Shown: one piece after another, positions 1 through 5,906 of the stretch
Layout: every line of letters starts with the position of its first letter
Position numbering within the stretch: the stretch's first letter is position 1
The notes under the pieces: generated by a model
The model's database searches: none
What the model was told of the DNA's origin: nothing
The model's input: only the letters and a program-made list of their open reading frames with translations
Translations under genes and position numbers: made by a program
Source of the DNA: SG8-41 sp035456985
GTDB taxonomy: Bacteria; Pseudomonadota; Gammaproteobacteria; Burkholderiales; SG8-41
Reading direction: 5' to 3'
Length of the DNA: 10,517 bases
Assembly: GCA_035456985.1 (NCBI GenBank)
Contig: DATICE010000156.1
Span: 1-10,517 of the forward strand

Positions 1-519
1 GAACCCTTCGAGTCCGGCCAGGTGAAGAATGCCGCCGACGGCCACCGGATCGTCAGCTACGGCACCTCCAGCTACGGCTACGACGTGCGCTGCGCGCGCG
101 AGTTCAAGATCTTCACCAACATCAACTCGACGATCGTCGACCCGAAGAATTTCGACCCGACCAGCTTCGTCGACGTGGTCTCGGACGTCTGCATCATCCC
201 GCCGAATTCCTTCGCGCTCGCCCGCACCGTCGAATACTTCCGCATCCCGCGCGACACGCTGGTGGTGTGCCTGGGCAAGAGCACGTACGCGCGCTGCGGC
301 ATCATCGTCAACGTGACGCCGCTGGAGCCGGAGTGGGAGGGCTACGTCACCCTCGAGTTTTCGAACACCACGCCGCTCCCGGCCAAGATCTACGCCAACG
401 AGGGGGTGGCGCAGGTCATCTTCCTGGAAGCCCAGGCCGACGACATTTGCGAGACGTCCTATAAGGACCGCCGGGGAAAGTACCAGGGGCAGCGCGGGGT
501 CACGCCGCCAAAGGTCTGA
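1..519 (+). CDS. dcd: dCTP deaminase, 5'-truncated by the window edge
   Basis: Deaminates dCTP to dUTP, supplying dUMP for thymidylate synthesis; cytosolic, homotrimeric in the family. The frame is open from base 1 (EPFESGQV...), so the start lies outside the window; 172 codons are present and about 19 N-terminal residues are missing against the usual betaproteobacterial form of about 188-190 aa. Visible landmarks are IVSYGTSSYGYDVRC near the N-terminus, GKSTYARCGI (the Ser and Arg matching E. coli S111 and R115), EWEGYVTLEFSN (the Glu matching catalytic E138), and the C-terminal GKYQGQRGVTPPKV tail that closes over nucleotide. The GTG at 22 is internal: conserved family sequence continues upstream of it. 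A TGA stop is followed directly by a hairpin. The gene is co-oriented with the decarboxylase downstream, but a strong promoter between them suggests separate transcription. Confidence 0.96.
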   Translation, partial: EPFESGQVKNAADGHRIVSYGTSSYGYDVRCAREFKIFTNINSTIVDPKNFDPTSFVDVVSDVCIIPPNSFALARTVEYFRIPRDTLVVCLGKSTYARCGIIVNVTPLEPEWEGYVTLEFSNTTPLPAKIYANEGVAQVIFLEAQADDICETSYKDRRGKYQGQRGVTPPKV

Positions 520-547
520 TAAACCCGGACGCTTCGCGCCGGTTTAT
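519..547 (+). terminator. Hairpin directly after dcd, possible terminator
   Basis: The arms ATAAACC (519-525) and GGTTTAT (541-547) pair. They continue inward through GG/CC and CGC/GCG with single-base bulges to a TTC loop (533-535). It starts at the last base of the dcd stop codon, where a terminator is expected. There is no clean U-tract afterwards; the only T-rich part is inside the descending arm, so efficiency is uncertain and it may only protect the 3' end. Confidence 0.45.
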
Positions 548-687
548 CTCCGCGCGTTCGAGCCGGTCGATCCGCCGCTCAACGCGCGGTTCCCCGAACT
601 CCCGTTTCGAATCGTCCAGCCGCAACGCAGTCTGCCCAACGCAGCGTCGTCGGCGATCGCGGAGTTGCGTACACGGCACGCGCGCGG

Positions 688-713
688 AAAAATTTCCGAA
701 AATCTGGAAAAAA
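688..713 (+). promoter_or_regulatory. Phased A-tracts upstream of the decarboxylase promoter (UP-element-like)
   Basis: Three A-tracts (688-692, 699-702, 708-713) are centred about 10 bp apart, i.e. one helical turn. They lie roughly 40-60 bp before the inferred transcription start near 751. This is where the RNA polymerase alpha subunit C-terminal domains bind UP elements, and phased A-tracts also bend DNA. The stretch stands out sharply from the GC-rich surroundings. The placement and phasing are seen; the role is inferred. Confidence 0.5.
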
Positions 714-716
714 CTC

Positions 717-744
717 TTGATTCCTGGTACAGCAGCCCTATAAT
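717..744 (+). promoter_or_regulatory. Sigma-70-type promoter for the leader ORF and ornithine decarboxylase
   Basis: The -35 box TTGATT (717-722) and the perfect -10 box TATAAT (739-744) are separated by 16 bp. This is the closest match to the housekeeping consensus seen in the window. Transcription would start near 751, giving a leader of about 130 nt before the decarboxylase ATG at 885. That is long for a simple metabolic gene and suggests regulation within the leader. Confidence 0.75.
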
Positions 745-799
745 TTCCCGAAGTCTTGCAGTTTTTGAGACGCACGCGGGAGTTTTGGGAGCACCAACG

Positions 800-865
800 A
801 TGACAGCGGCACTAGATTTGAGCCTCGAGGCGGACGCGGTTGCCGGGCGTCTGCCCGAATCCTAG
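800..865 (+). CDS. Possible 21-aa leader peptide upstream of ornithine decarboxylase
   Basis: ATG at 800 is preceded by GGGAG (787-791) with 8 nt spacing, a good Shine-Dalgarno sequence. The ORF encodes 21 residues (begins MTAALDLSLE, ends RLPES) and stops with TAG at 863-865. The stop lies 5 nt before the decarboxylase Shine-Dalgarno (871-876) and 19 nt before its ATG, so a ribosome ending here would cover that site. A perfect hairpin, CGGGC / GCCCG with a 4-nt loop (844-857), lies inside the last codons and would be melted by a translating ribosome. Regulatory leader ORFs upstream of ornithine decarboxylase are known (speFL of enterobacteria), but this peptide does not resemble speFL and is not Arg-rich. 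I do not recognise it. It may be a real sensor or coupling ORF, or a chance ORF. Confidence 0.45.
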   Translation: MTAALDLSLEADAVAGRLPES

Positions 866-870
866 GTCTC

Positions 871-876
871 AAGGAG
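871..876 (+). promoter_or_regulatory. Ribosome binding site fixing the decarboxylase start
   Basis: AAGGAG lies 8 nt before ATG 885. The same frame is open further upstream to an ATG at 840, but that one would place this site inside the coding region and would overlap the leader ORF. The site therefore supports 885. Confidence 0.8.
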
Positions 877-884
877 AAACTTTG

Positions 885-2075
885 ATGGCTGAGCGCCCCG
901 TCGCCCTCAGGAATTCACAAGCTGCCCCGGAAACCGAACAGTCCCCTCTCTTCGACACCCACCCCGAAGTCCGCCTGGACTTCAAGCACGTCCGCAAATC
1001 GCTCAAGCAGGGCTACACCCGGCCCTTCCTGCTGGTTGACACCGGCATCGTTCGCACCAAGGTCCGCCGCTTCAAGGCCGCCATGCCGCGGGTCAATCCG
1101 CATTACGCGGTCAAGGCCAACCCCGATCCGCGGGTGCTGAAGGTCCTGATCGAGGAGGGGGCAGGCTTCGAGATCGCTTCCATTGCCGAGCTCGACCTCC
1201 TGCTCGAGCTCGGGGTGCCCGCCGCGGAGGTCTATTACAGCAACCCGGTAAAGTCGCGGGCCTATATCGAGTACGCGGCGGCAAAGGGCGTCGAATGGTT
1301 CGTTCTGGACAGCGTCGAGGAACTGAGGAAGATCCACGGCATCAAGCCCGACGCGAAGCTCTATGCCCGCATCGAGGCGCCCAACGTCGGCAGCGACTGG
1401 CCGCTGACGGGCAAGTTCGGCATGAAGGCGCAGGAAGTGGACGCAATCGTTGCCGAGGCAGTAGCGCTCAAGGCCGATCTCGCGGGCGTCACCTTCCACG
1501 TCGGCTCCCAGTGCCGCAACCCGGAGAACTGGCGGGTGGGCATCCAGGGCGCGAAGCGCGTGTTCAAAAAGATGCGCCTGGCGGGCTTGAAGCCCAGGCT
1601 GCTCAACATCGGCGGCGGCTTTCCCGTGCGCCACGTCAAACCCATCCCCTCGATCGAGAAGATCGCAGAGGTCGTCAACCACTCGCTGCGCGACGTGCCG
1701 CAGAGCGTGCGGGTGATGGCGGAGCCGGGGCGCTATTTCGTGTCGGATGCGGGCTACTTCGTCTGCCGCGTGGTCGGTACCGCTACCCGCGCCGGGAAGC
1801 GCTGGATGTACTGGGACGCAGGCGTCTTTGGCGGCGTCATCGAAACGACCGAGGGGCTGCGTTACGACGTGCAGACCGATCGCACCGGCAAGCTCATCCC
1901 CTGGAACATCGCCGGGCCGACCTGCGATTCGGTGGACGTCTGCATGCGCGATGAGCTCTTTCCCGAGGACCTGCGGGAGGGTGACTACATCTACATCGCC
2001 AATGCCGGCGCCTATACCACCGCCTACGCCAGCACCTTCAACGGCTTCCCGCTGCCGGAGGTTCGCGTCATCTGA
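885..2075 (+). CDS. speC: Ornithine decarboxylase, PLP-dependent fold type III
   Basis: Decarboxylates L-ornithine to putrescine, the entry to polyamine synthesis (some family members also use lysine); cytosolic, normally a dimer with active sites at the interface. The protein is 396 aa, close to the 387 aa of the Pseudomonas enzyme. An alanine-racemase-like TIM barrel carries the PLP lysine K77 in HYAVKANPD, then HVGSQ (205-209, H205 stacking on PLP), GGGFP (243-247) and EPGRYFV (E280, phosphate and pyridine contacts). The C-terminal beta domain carries AGPTCDSVD with catalytic C347 and D348, and AGAYTTAYASTFNGFP (Y377). The cysteine motif and the absence of other diaminopimelate-decarboxylase features favour ODC over LysA. 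The first 40 or so residues form a poorly conserved extension. It has its own promoter and a leader ORF, and ends at a strong terminator. The symbol follows Pseudomonas usage; E. coli SpeC is an unrelated fold. Confidence 0.93.
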   Translation: MAERPVALRNSQAAPETEQSPLFDTHPEVRLDFKHVRKSLKQGYTRPFLLVDTGIVRTKVRRFKAAMPRVNPHYAVKANPDPRVLKVLIEEGAGFEIASIAELDLLLELGVPAAEVYYSNPVKSRAYIEYAAAKGVEWFVLDSVEELRKIHGIKPDAKLYARIEAPNVGSDWPLTGKFGMKAQEVDAIVAEAVALKADLAGVTFHVGSQCRNPENWRVGIQGAKRVFKKMRLAGLKPRLLNIGGGFPVRHVKPIPSIEKIAEVVNHSLRDVPQSVRVMAEPGRYFVSDAGYFVCRVVGTATRAGKRWMYWDAGVFGGVIETTEGLRYDVQTDRTGKLIPWNIAGPTCDSVDVCMRDELFPEDLREGDYIYIANAGAYTTAYASTFNGFPLPEVRVI

Positions 2076-2092
2076 CCCGACCCGGGCTCCGG

Positions 2093-2120
2093 AAAAAAGC
2101 GGGCTGCGGCCCGCTTTTTT
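2093..2120. terminator. Bidirectional intrinsic terminator between decarboxylase and folA
   Basis: A perfect 12-bp inverted repeat, AAAAAAGCGGGC (2093-2104) and GCCCGCTTTTTT (2109-2120), encloses the loop TGCG. Read in either direction it gives a GC-rich stem followed by six U, 18 nt after the decarboxylase stop and 20 nt after the folA stop. It therefore serves both convergent transcripts. Confidence 0.93.
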
Positions 2121-2140
2121 GCTGGCTTGCGGCGCCCCGG

Positions 2141-2647
2141 CTACTTCCGGATGCGGTCGTAGGTCACGCAGCGGAAGGGAAAGGAGTGCCGCGCATCGGC
2201 GGCGAACGATTGGGCTGCCACCTCGCGCCAGTCGCCGGCGGCGAAGTCGGGCATGCGGGTGTCTCCCGCGACCTCGGCATCGACCGTAGTGAGATAGAGC
2301 CGGCCGGCGCGCCCGAGCGCTTGCGCGTAGAGCTCGGCGCCTCCGATCACGAAGATCTCGTCGTCAGGCCCGCAGGCGGCGATCGCCTCGTCGAGAGAGT
2401 GGGTGACCTTCGCGCCCGGCACCCGGTAGCCGCGCTGGCGCGTCACGATGACGCTGGTCCGGCCCGGCAGCAGGCGCCCGATCGATTCCCAGGTCTTGCG
2501 GCCCATGATGATGTGATGGCCGAGAGTCAGGCGCTTGAACCGTTTCAGCTCTTCCGGCAGGTGCCAGGGAATGCGGCCGTCGGCGCCGATCACGCGATTG
2601 CGCGCCATGGCCACGATGACGGAGAGGCGTAAGTCGTGCTTGCTCAA
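2141..2647 (-). CDS. folA: Dihydrofolate reductase
   Basis: Reduces 7,8-dihydrofolate to tetrahydrofolate with NADPH, regenerating the cofactor oxidised by ThyA; cytosolic. The protein is 168 aa, a little longer than E. coli FolA (159). Landmarks are LSVIVAMARNRVIG (8-21), GRIPWHLPEELKRFK (24-38), MGRKTWESIGRLLPGR (48-63, R63 for the substrate glutamate tail) and the NADPH loop VIGGAELY (100-107). The catalytic acid is Glu (E33), where E. coli has D27. The start is inferred as TTG at 2647-2645, overlapping the thyA stop as TTGA. Later in-frame GTG or ATG codons would cut away the first beta strand. A longer in-frame ATG at 2959 lies deep inside thyA and is not credible. Translation is probably coupled to thyA, and transcription ends at the 2093-2120 terminator. 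Confidence 0.95.
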   Translation of the reverse strand: MSKHDLRLSVIVAMARNRVIGADGRIPWHLPEELKRFKRLTLGHHIIMGRKTWESIGRLLPGRTSVIVTRQRGYRVPGAKVTHSLDEAIAACGPDDEIFVIGGAELYAQALGRAGRLYLTTVDAEVAGDTRMPDFAAGDWREVAAQSFAADARHSFPFRCVTYDRIRK

Positions 2648-3438
2648 ACGGCGACAGGCGCTTTGATGGCGGGATGGGGGTCGTAGTTCTCGAGCGTGAA
2701 GTCCTCGTACTTGAACGCGAAGAGGTCCTTCACCCCCGGGTTGAGTCTCATCGTCGGCAGGCGGCGCGGGCTGCGCGCAAGCTGCTCGCGCGCCTGCTCG
2801 AGGTGGTTGAGGTAGAGGTGGGTGTCGCCGAAGGTGTGCACGAATTCGCCGGCTTTCAGGCCGCATACCTGCGCCACCATCAGGGTGAGCAGTGCATAGG
2901 AAGCGATGTTGAACGGCACGCCGAGGAAGAGATCGGCGCTGCGCTGATAAAGCTGGCACGAGAGGCGCCCCTCAGCCACGTAGAACTGGAAGAACGCGTG
3001 GCAGGGCAGCAGCGCCATCTTAGGCAGGTCGGCGACGTTCCACGCCGAGACGATCAGGCGCCGCGAGTCGGGATTCTTCCGGATCTGCTCGATGATCTGG
3101 CTTACCTGGTCGATATGGCGGCCGTCCGGCGCCGGCCACGAGCGCCACTGATAGCCATACACCGGGCCCAGCTCCCCGCTCGCATCGGCCCACTCGTCCC
3201 AGATGGTGACGCCGTTTTCCTTGAGATAGCGGGTATTGGTCTCGCCCTTCAGAAACCACAGCAGCTCGTGCACGATGGACTTGAGGTGCACCTTCTTGGT
3301 GGTGAGCAGGGGGAATCCCGCCTCGAGGTCGAAGCGGAGCTGCGGGCCGAAGATCGAAAGCGTCCCGGTGCCGGTGCGATCGCTCTTGCGCGCGCCGTGC
3401 TCGAGGATATGCCGCATCAGGTCGAGATATTGGCGCAT
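2644..3438 (-). CDS. thyA: Thymidylate synthase
   Basis: Methylates dUMP to dTMP using methylene-tetrahydrofolate, releasing dihydrofolate for FolA; cytosolic homodimer. The protein is 264 aa, exactly E. coli length, and nearly collinear with it (starts MRQYLDLM, ends HPAIKAPVAV). Seen: the phosphate-binding loop DRTGTGT (R21), W80 in TIWDEW, R126/R127 in DSRRLIVSAWN, catalytic C146 in LPCHAFFQFY, QRSADLFLG (R166, S167, D169), N177, and H207/Y209 in GDTHLY. ATG 3438 is chosen because it gives the E. coli length; an upstream in-frame ATG (3546) would run into the hydrolase gene. No Shine-Dalgarno sequence precedes the start: the position is taken by a heptamer repeat. It overlaps folA by 4 nt. 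A promoter within the 68-bp gap to the hydrolase is not clear. Confidence 0.97.
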   Translation of the reverse strand: MRQYLDLMRHILEHGARKSDRTGTGTLSIFGPQLRFDLEAGFPLLTTKKVHLKSIVHELLWFLKGETNTRYLKENGVTIWDEWADASGELGPVYGYQWRSWPAPDGRHIDQVSQIIEQIRKNPDSRRLIVSAWNVADLPKMALLPCHAFFQFYVAEGRLSCQLYQRSADLFLGVPFNIASYALLTLMVAQVCGLKAGEFVHTFGDTHLYLNHLEQAREQLARSPRRLPTMRLNPGVKDLFAFKYEDFTLENYDPHPAIKAPVAV

Positions 3439-3445
3439 GAATGCA

Positions 3446-3473
3446 GGATTGAAGACTGAGGATTGAGGATCGA
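3446..3473. repeat. Four tandem heptamers, consensus GGATTGA, just upstream of thyA
   Basis: Units 1 and 3 (3446-3452, 3460-3466) are exactly GGATTGA. Unit 2 (3453-3459) differs at two bases and unit 4 (3467-3473) at one. The array ends 7 bp before the thyA start codon and is pyrimidine-rich on the thyA sense strand, occupying the place of a ribosome binding site. Confidence 0.7.
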
Positions 3474-3506
3474 GTGCATGCAGCAGCGAAACCGTAGCGC
3501 CTGATT

Positions 3507-4292
3507 CTAGTTGATTTCGCGAGGGTAGGGCTGCTTCAGCATCCACTTTGCGATCGCGTCCACCGTGTCCGCTTCCCGGCCGAGGAAGCCGTGCGCGCTC
3601 ATCGGCTCGCAGGGCTTCGATTGCGTTGGCGGCCCGCCGGAAACCGATATCACCGGGTAGCGGTCTGCGAGCCGCTTCGCGGCGGAGTAGGGAGTGATAT
3701 TGCAGCCGTCCTCGACGTGATGAACGAACAGGAGAGGTACTGCAATCGTCGAGAAATCGAATCCGCTCAACCCCGTGCGCCGTCGATTCGCAACCAGCAC
3801 GGTCGCGGACAGCACTACTCCGTCTATCCCGGAGCCTAGCCGCCTGGCGGCGGAGGCGGCGGAAATCGTGCCGCTGCTGGTGCCCACGAGGAAGACCGGC
3901 AGGCCGGGATACCGCCGCTGGAGGTCCGCCACTACCCGCTCGACGTCTTCAGCGTGCGCGGCTCCCAGGCGGAACTCGTCCTCCATGCCGCTGGAGTGGT
4001 CGGAGGGCGCGTCCATCACTGCGGCAACGATGCCACTTCCGGTGAAGAGCCGCCGTGAGCGCACGAGATAGTTTCCTCTGTCGAGCAGCACGCGAGCGGC
4101 CTCGCGCTCGAGATCGACTCTGCCCGCACCGCCGGGAAAGAGCACCGCCACGGCCCGCGCCTTGCCCGCCGGCGGGGATGAGAGCAGGAAGGACTGCGTG
4201 ACGCCCTCGCGCGTGGGCAGGATCACGATGTCCTCCGCGCCTGCGGCGCCAGCGGCGGCGAGCAGCGCGAGGGCGGCGAGCGGGCGCAGCAT
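3507..4292 (-). CDS. Secreted alpha/beta-hydrolase-fold protein
   Basis: A 261-aa protein with a clear Sec signal peptide (MLRPLAALALLAAAGAAGA, cleavage likely after residue 19), so probably periplasmic. The alpha/beta hydrolase layout is visible: an oxyanion-loop-like FPGGAG (52-57), nucleophile elbow GTSSG (137-141, S139), acid D195 in HHVEDGC and histidine H234 in SAHGFLG. Together these make a plausible complete triad. C197 and C228 lie close to the acid and the histidine and could form a disulfide. Substrate unknown; esterase, lipase-like or peptidase roles all fit. It is the first gene of the minus-strand group, 68 bp upstream of thyA, with no evident functional link to it. A TACAAT box lies only 7 bp before the ATG and another TATAAC lies at 4356-4351, so the promoter is uncertain. 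Confidence 0.85.
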   Translation of the reverse strand: MLRPLAALALLAAAGAAGAEDIVILPTREGVTQSFLLSSPPAGKARAVAVLFPGGAGRVDLEREAARVLLDRGNYLVRSRRLFTGSGIVAAVMDAPSDHSSGMEDEFRLGAAHAEDVERVVADLQRRYPGLPVFLVGTSSGTISAASAARRLGSGIDGVVLSATVLVANRRRTGLSGFDFSTIAVPLLFVHHVEDGCNITPYSAAKRLADRYPVISVSGGPPTQSKPCEPMSAHGFLGREADTVDAIAKWMLKQPYPREIN

Positions 4293-4352
4293 GCCGGGAA
4301 TTGTAAGCGATTGCCGCGCGCGGTCGCGGCCCGCAGGCGGAAGGACGGGGGT

Positions 4353-4358
4353 TATAAT
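4353..4358 (+). promoter_or_regulatory. -10 box (TATAAT) for the aminopeptidase-led gene group
   Basis: A perfect TATAAT lies 36 bp before ATG 4395 in the 102-bp divergent region. No good -35 box lies 15-19 bp upstream, so an activator may be needed. The same bases read on the minus strand as TATAAC (4356-4351), with TTGATG (4377-4372) 15 bp upstream. A back-to-back promoter for the hydrolase is therefore possible. Confidence 0.55.
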
Positions 4359-4394
4359 CCGCGCTCCGCCCCATCAAATAATTCCGATCCTCCC

Positions 4395-5858
4395 ATGCTG
4401 GCCAGGCTGGAGCAGAGCGCGGCGTTGTTTACCGCCGACGACCTGAAGCGCGCCCGGCACGCGCTGATGGTGCTGCCGAAAGCGGCGTCGCTCGACGCCT
4501 TGCGCGGCGTGCCGTCGGTGGACGCGCTCGCGGCCGTGCTGGCGCGGCGGTCGAAGAAGGTGGCCGAGCTCGCGCAGTCGCCGCTCGTCACCGAGCTCGC
4601 GCCGGGCACGCTCGCGTCGTGGGTCATGGTGGACCCGTCACGATCGGTGTTCGAGCGGCAGACTGCGCTGCGCAAGGGCCTGCAGCTGCTGCTGGCCGAG
4701 CAGCCCGAGGACATCACGATCGGTGTGTTCGGGCCCGCCGCCGCCCGGCGCCAGGCGGCGGAGCTCGCGGTCTACGCGGCCTGGGTCAACGGCGCGCCGC
4801 TGCCCGAGCGCAAGAAGAAGCCTGCGAGCGCGCTGCGGACGATCAAGCTGCGGGGTCAAGCATCGGGGGACGCGTTCGCCGAGCCTCGCGCCGCAGCAGA
4901 GGGAAACCTGCTTGCGCGCGAGTTGACGGTGCTGCCCCCCAACGAGCTGACGCCGGGGAGCTACCGCAAGCGCGTGCGCGAGCTCGCACGCCAGAAAGGC
5001 TGGCGCCACGAGGAATACGACCTCAGGCGCCTGGGCAAGCTCGGCGCGGGCGCCTTTCTCGCCGTCGCGCGCGGCAGCGCGGAGGCGGACGCCGCGATCG
5101 TGCACCTAGCGTACCGGCACCCGCGGGCGCGCAAATCCTTTGCCCTCGTCGGCAAGGGCATCTGCTTCGACACCGGCGGGCACAATCTCAAGACCGCGCG
5201 CTCGATGCAGGGCATGTACAAGGACATGAACGGCTCGGCAGTGGCGCTCGGCATACTCGTAGCGGCCTCCGCCCTGAAGCTGCCGGTGCGCCTCGACTGC
5301 TGGATGGCGATCGCGCGCAACGACATCGGTCCCCGCGCCTATCTCCAGAGCGAGGTCGTCACCGCGTTGAACGGCACTACCATCGAGATCGTGCACACCG
5401 ACGCCGAAGGGCGCATGGTGCTGGCCGATGCGCTGGCGTTGGCTGCGCGCGCGAAGCCGGATCTCATCGTGGATTTCGCAACCCTCACCGGCAGCATGCA
5501 CGTCGCGGTCGGCGAGCGCTACAGCGGCGTGTTCGCCACGAGCGAGGCGCTGGCGCGATCGGCACTCGCCGCCGCGGACACGAGCGGCGAGCGCGTGTGC
5601 GTGTTCCCGCAGGACGAGGACTACGACGAGGAGCTGGAGAGCACGATTGCCGACGTGAAGCAGTGCACGCTGGAAGGCGGCGCCGACCACATCCTCGCCA
5701 CGCGCTTTCTCAGGCGCTTCGTGGGCGATACGCCCTGGCTCCACATGGATCTTTCGGCGGCGAAGAGCAAAGGGGGCCTCGGCGCGGTCGCGACCGAGAT
5801 CAACGGCTTCGGCGTCGCCTGGGGCCTCGAGTTCCTGAAGGAACGGCTGCGGCGCTAG
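4395..5858 (+). CDS. M17 family (leucyl-type) aminopeptidase
   Basis: Removes N-terminal residues from peptides using two metal ions; family members are cytosolic hexamers active in peptide turnover. The protein is 487 aa, near the usual 480-500. It has a variable N-terminal domain (about 1-165) and the catalytic M17 domain. Every metal ligand and catalytic position of E. coli PepA has a counterpart: K254 in VGKGICFDTGG, D259, K266 in NLKTA, D277 in YKDMNGS, and D336, E338 and R340 in HTDAEGR. The variants HTDAEGR (for NTDAEGR) and GGHNLK (for GGISLK) place it in a subgroup away from classical PepA, so no symbol is given. ATG 4395 is chosen although it lacks a clear Shine-Dalgarno sequence; the longer frame from 4311 would include the TATAAT box and encodes an unlikely Arg-rich extension. 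It is probably the first gene of a five-gene unit. Confidence 0.93.
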   Translation: MLARLEQSAALFTADDLKRARHALMVLPKAASLDALRGVPSVDALAAVLARRSKKVAELAQSPLVTELAPGTLASWVMVDPSRSVFERQTALRKGLQLLLAEQPEDITIGVFGPAAARRQAAELAVYAAWVNGAPLPERKKKPASALRTIKLRGQASGDAFAEPRAAAEGNLLARELTVLPPNELTPGSYRKRVRELARQKGWRHEEYDLRRLGKLGAGAFLAVARGSAEADAAIVHLAYRHPRARKSFALVGKGICFDTGGHNLKTARSMQGMYKDMNGSAVALGILVAASALKLPVRLDCWMAIARNDIGPRAYLQSEVVTALNGTTIEIVHTDAEGRMVLADALALAARAKPDLIVDFATLTGSMHVAVGERYSGVFATSEALARSALAAADTSGERVCVFPQDEDYDEELESTIADVKQCTLEGGADHILATRFLRRFVGDTPWLHMDLSAAKSKGGLGAVATEINGFGVAWGLEFLKERLRR

Positions 5859-5906
5859 GTCACGGTTGACCGTGTCCTCCTTCCGGCGCGACGCGTGACA
5901 CGGGAC

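Noticed and set aside
500..775. 91-codon minus-strand frame in the dcd-decarboxylase gap
   Set aside because: It overlaps the dcd end and the promoter, has no ribosome binding site and reads as Arg-rich low-information sequence. A vague coiled-coil look (RVERRIDRLERAE) is not enough.
840..884. Alternative 15-codon extension of the decarboxylase from ATG 840
   Set aside because: It would put the AAGGAG ribosome site inside the gene, and the extra residues resemble no ODC N-terminus.
915..1682. 255-codon minus-strand frame opposite the ornithine decarboxylase
   Set aside because: The plus strand carries all catalytic motifs of ODC; the antisense product has no recognisable features.
3439..3546. 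Extension of ThyA to ATG 3546
   Set aside because: It would translate the heptamer repeat and overlap the hydrolase gene. The shorter protein equals E. coli ThyA in length and start.
5858..5877. Inverted repeat CACGG-TTGA-CCGTG after the aminopeptidase stop as a terminator
   Set aside because: The stem is only 5 bp before a mismatch and no U-tract follows, so it is unlikely to end transcription.
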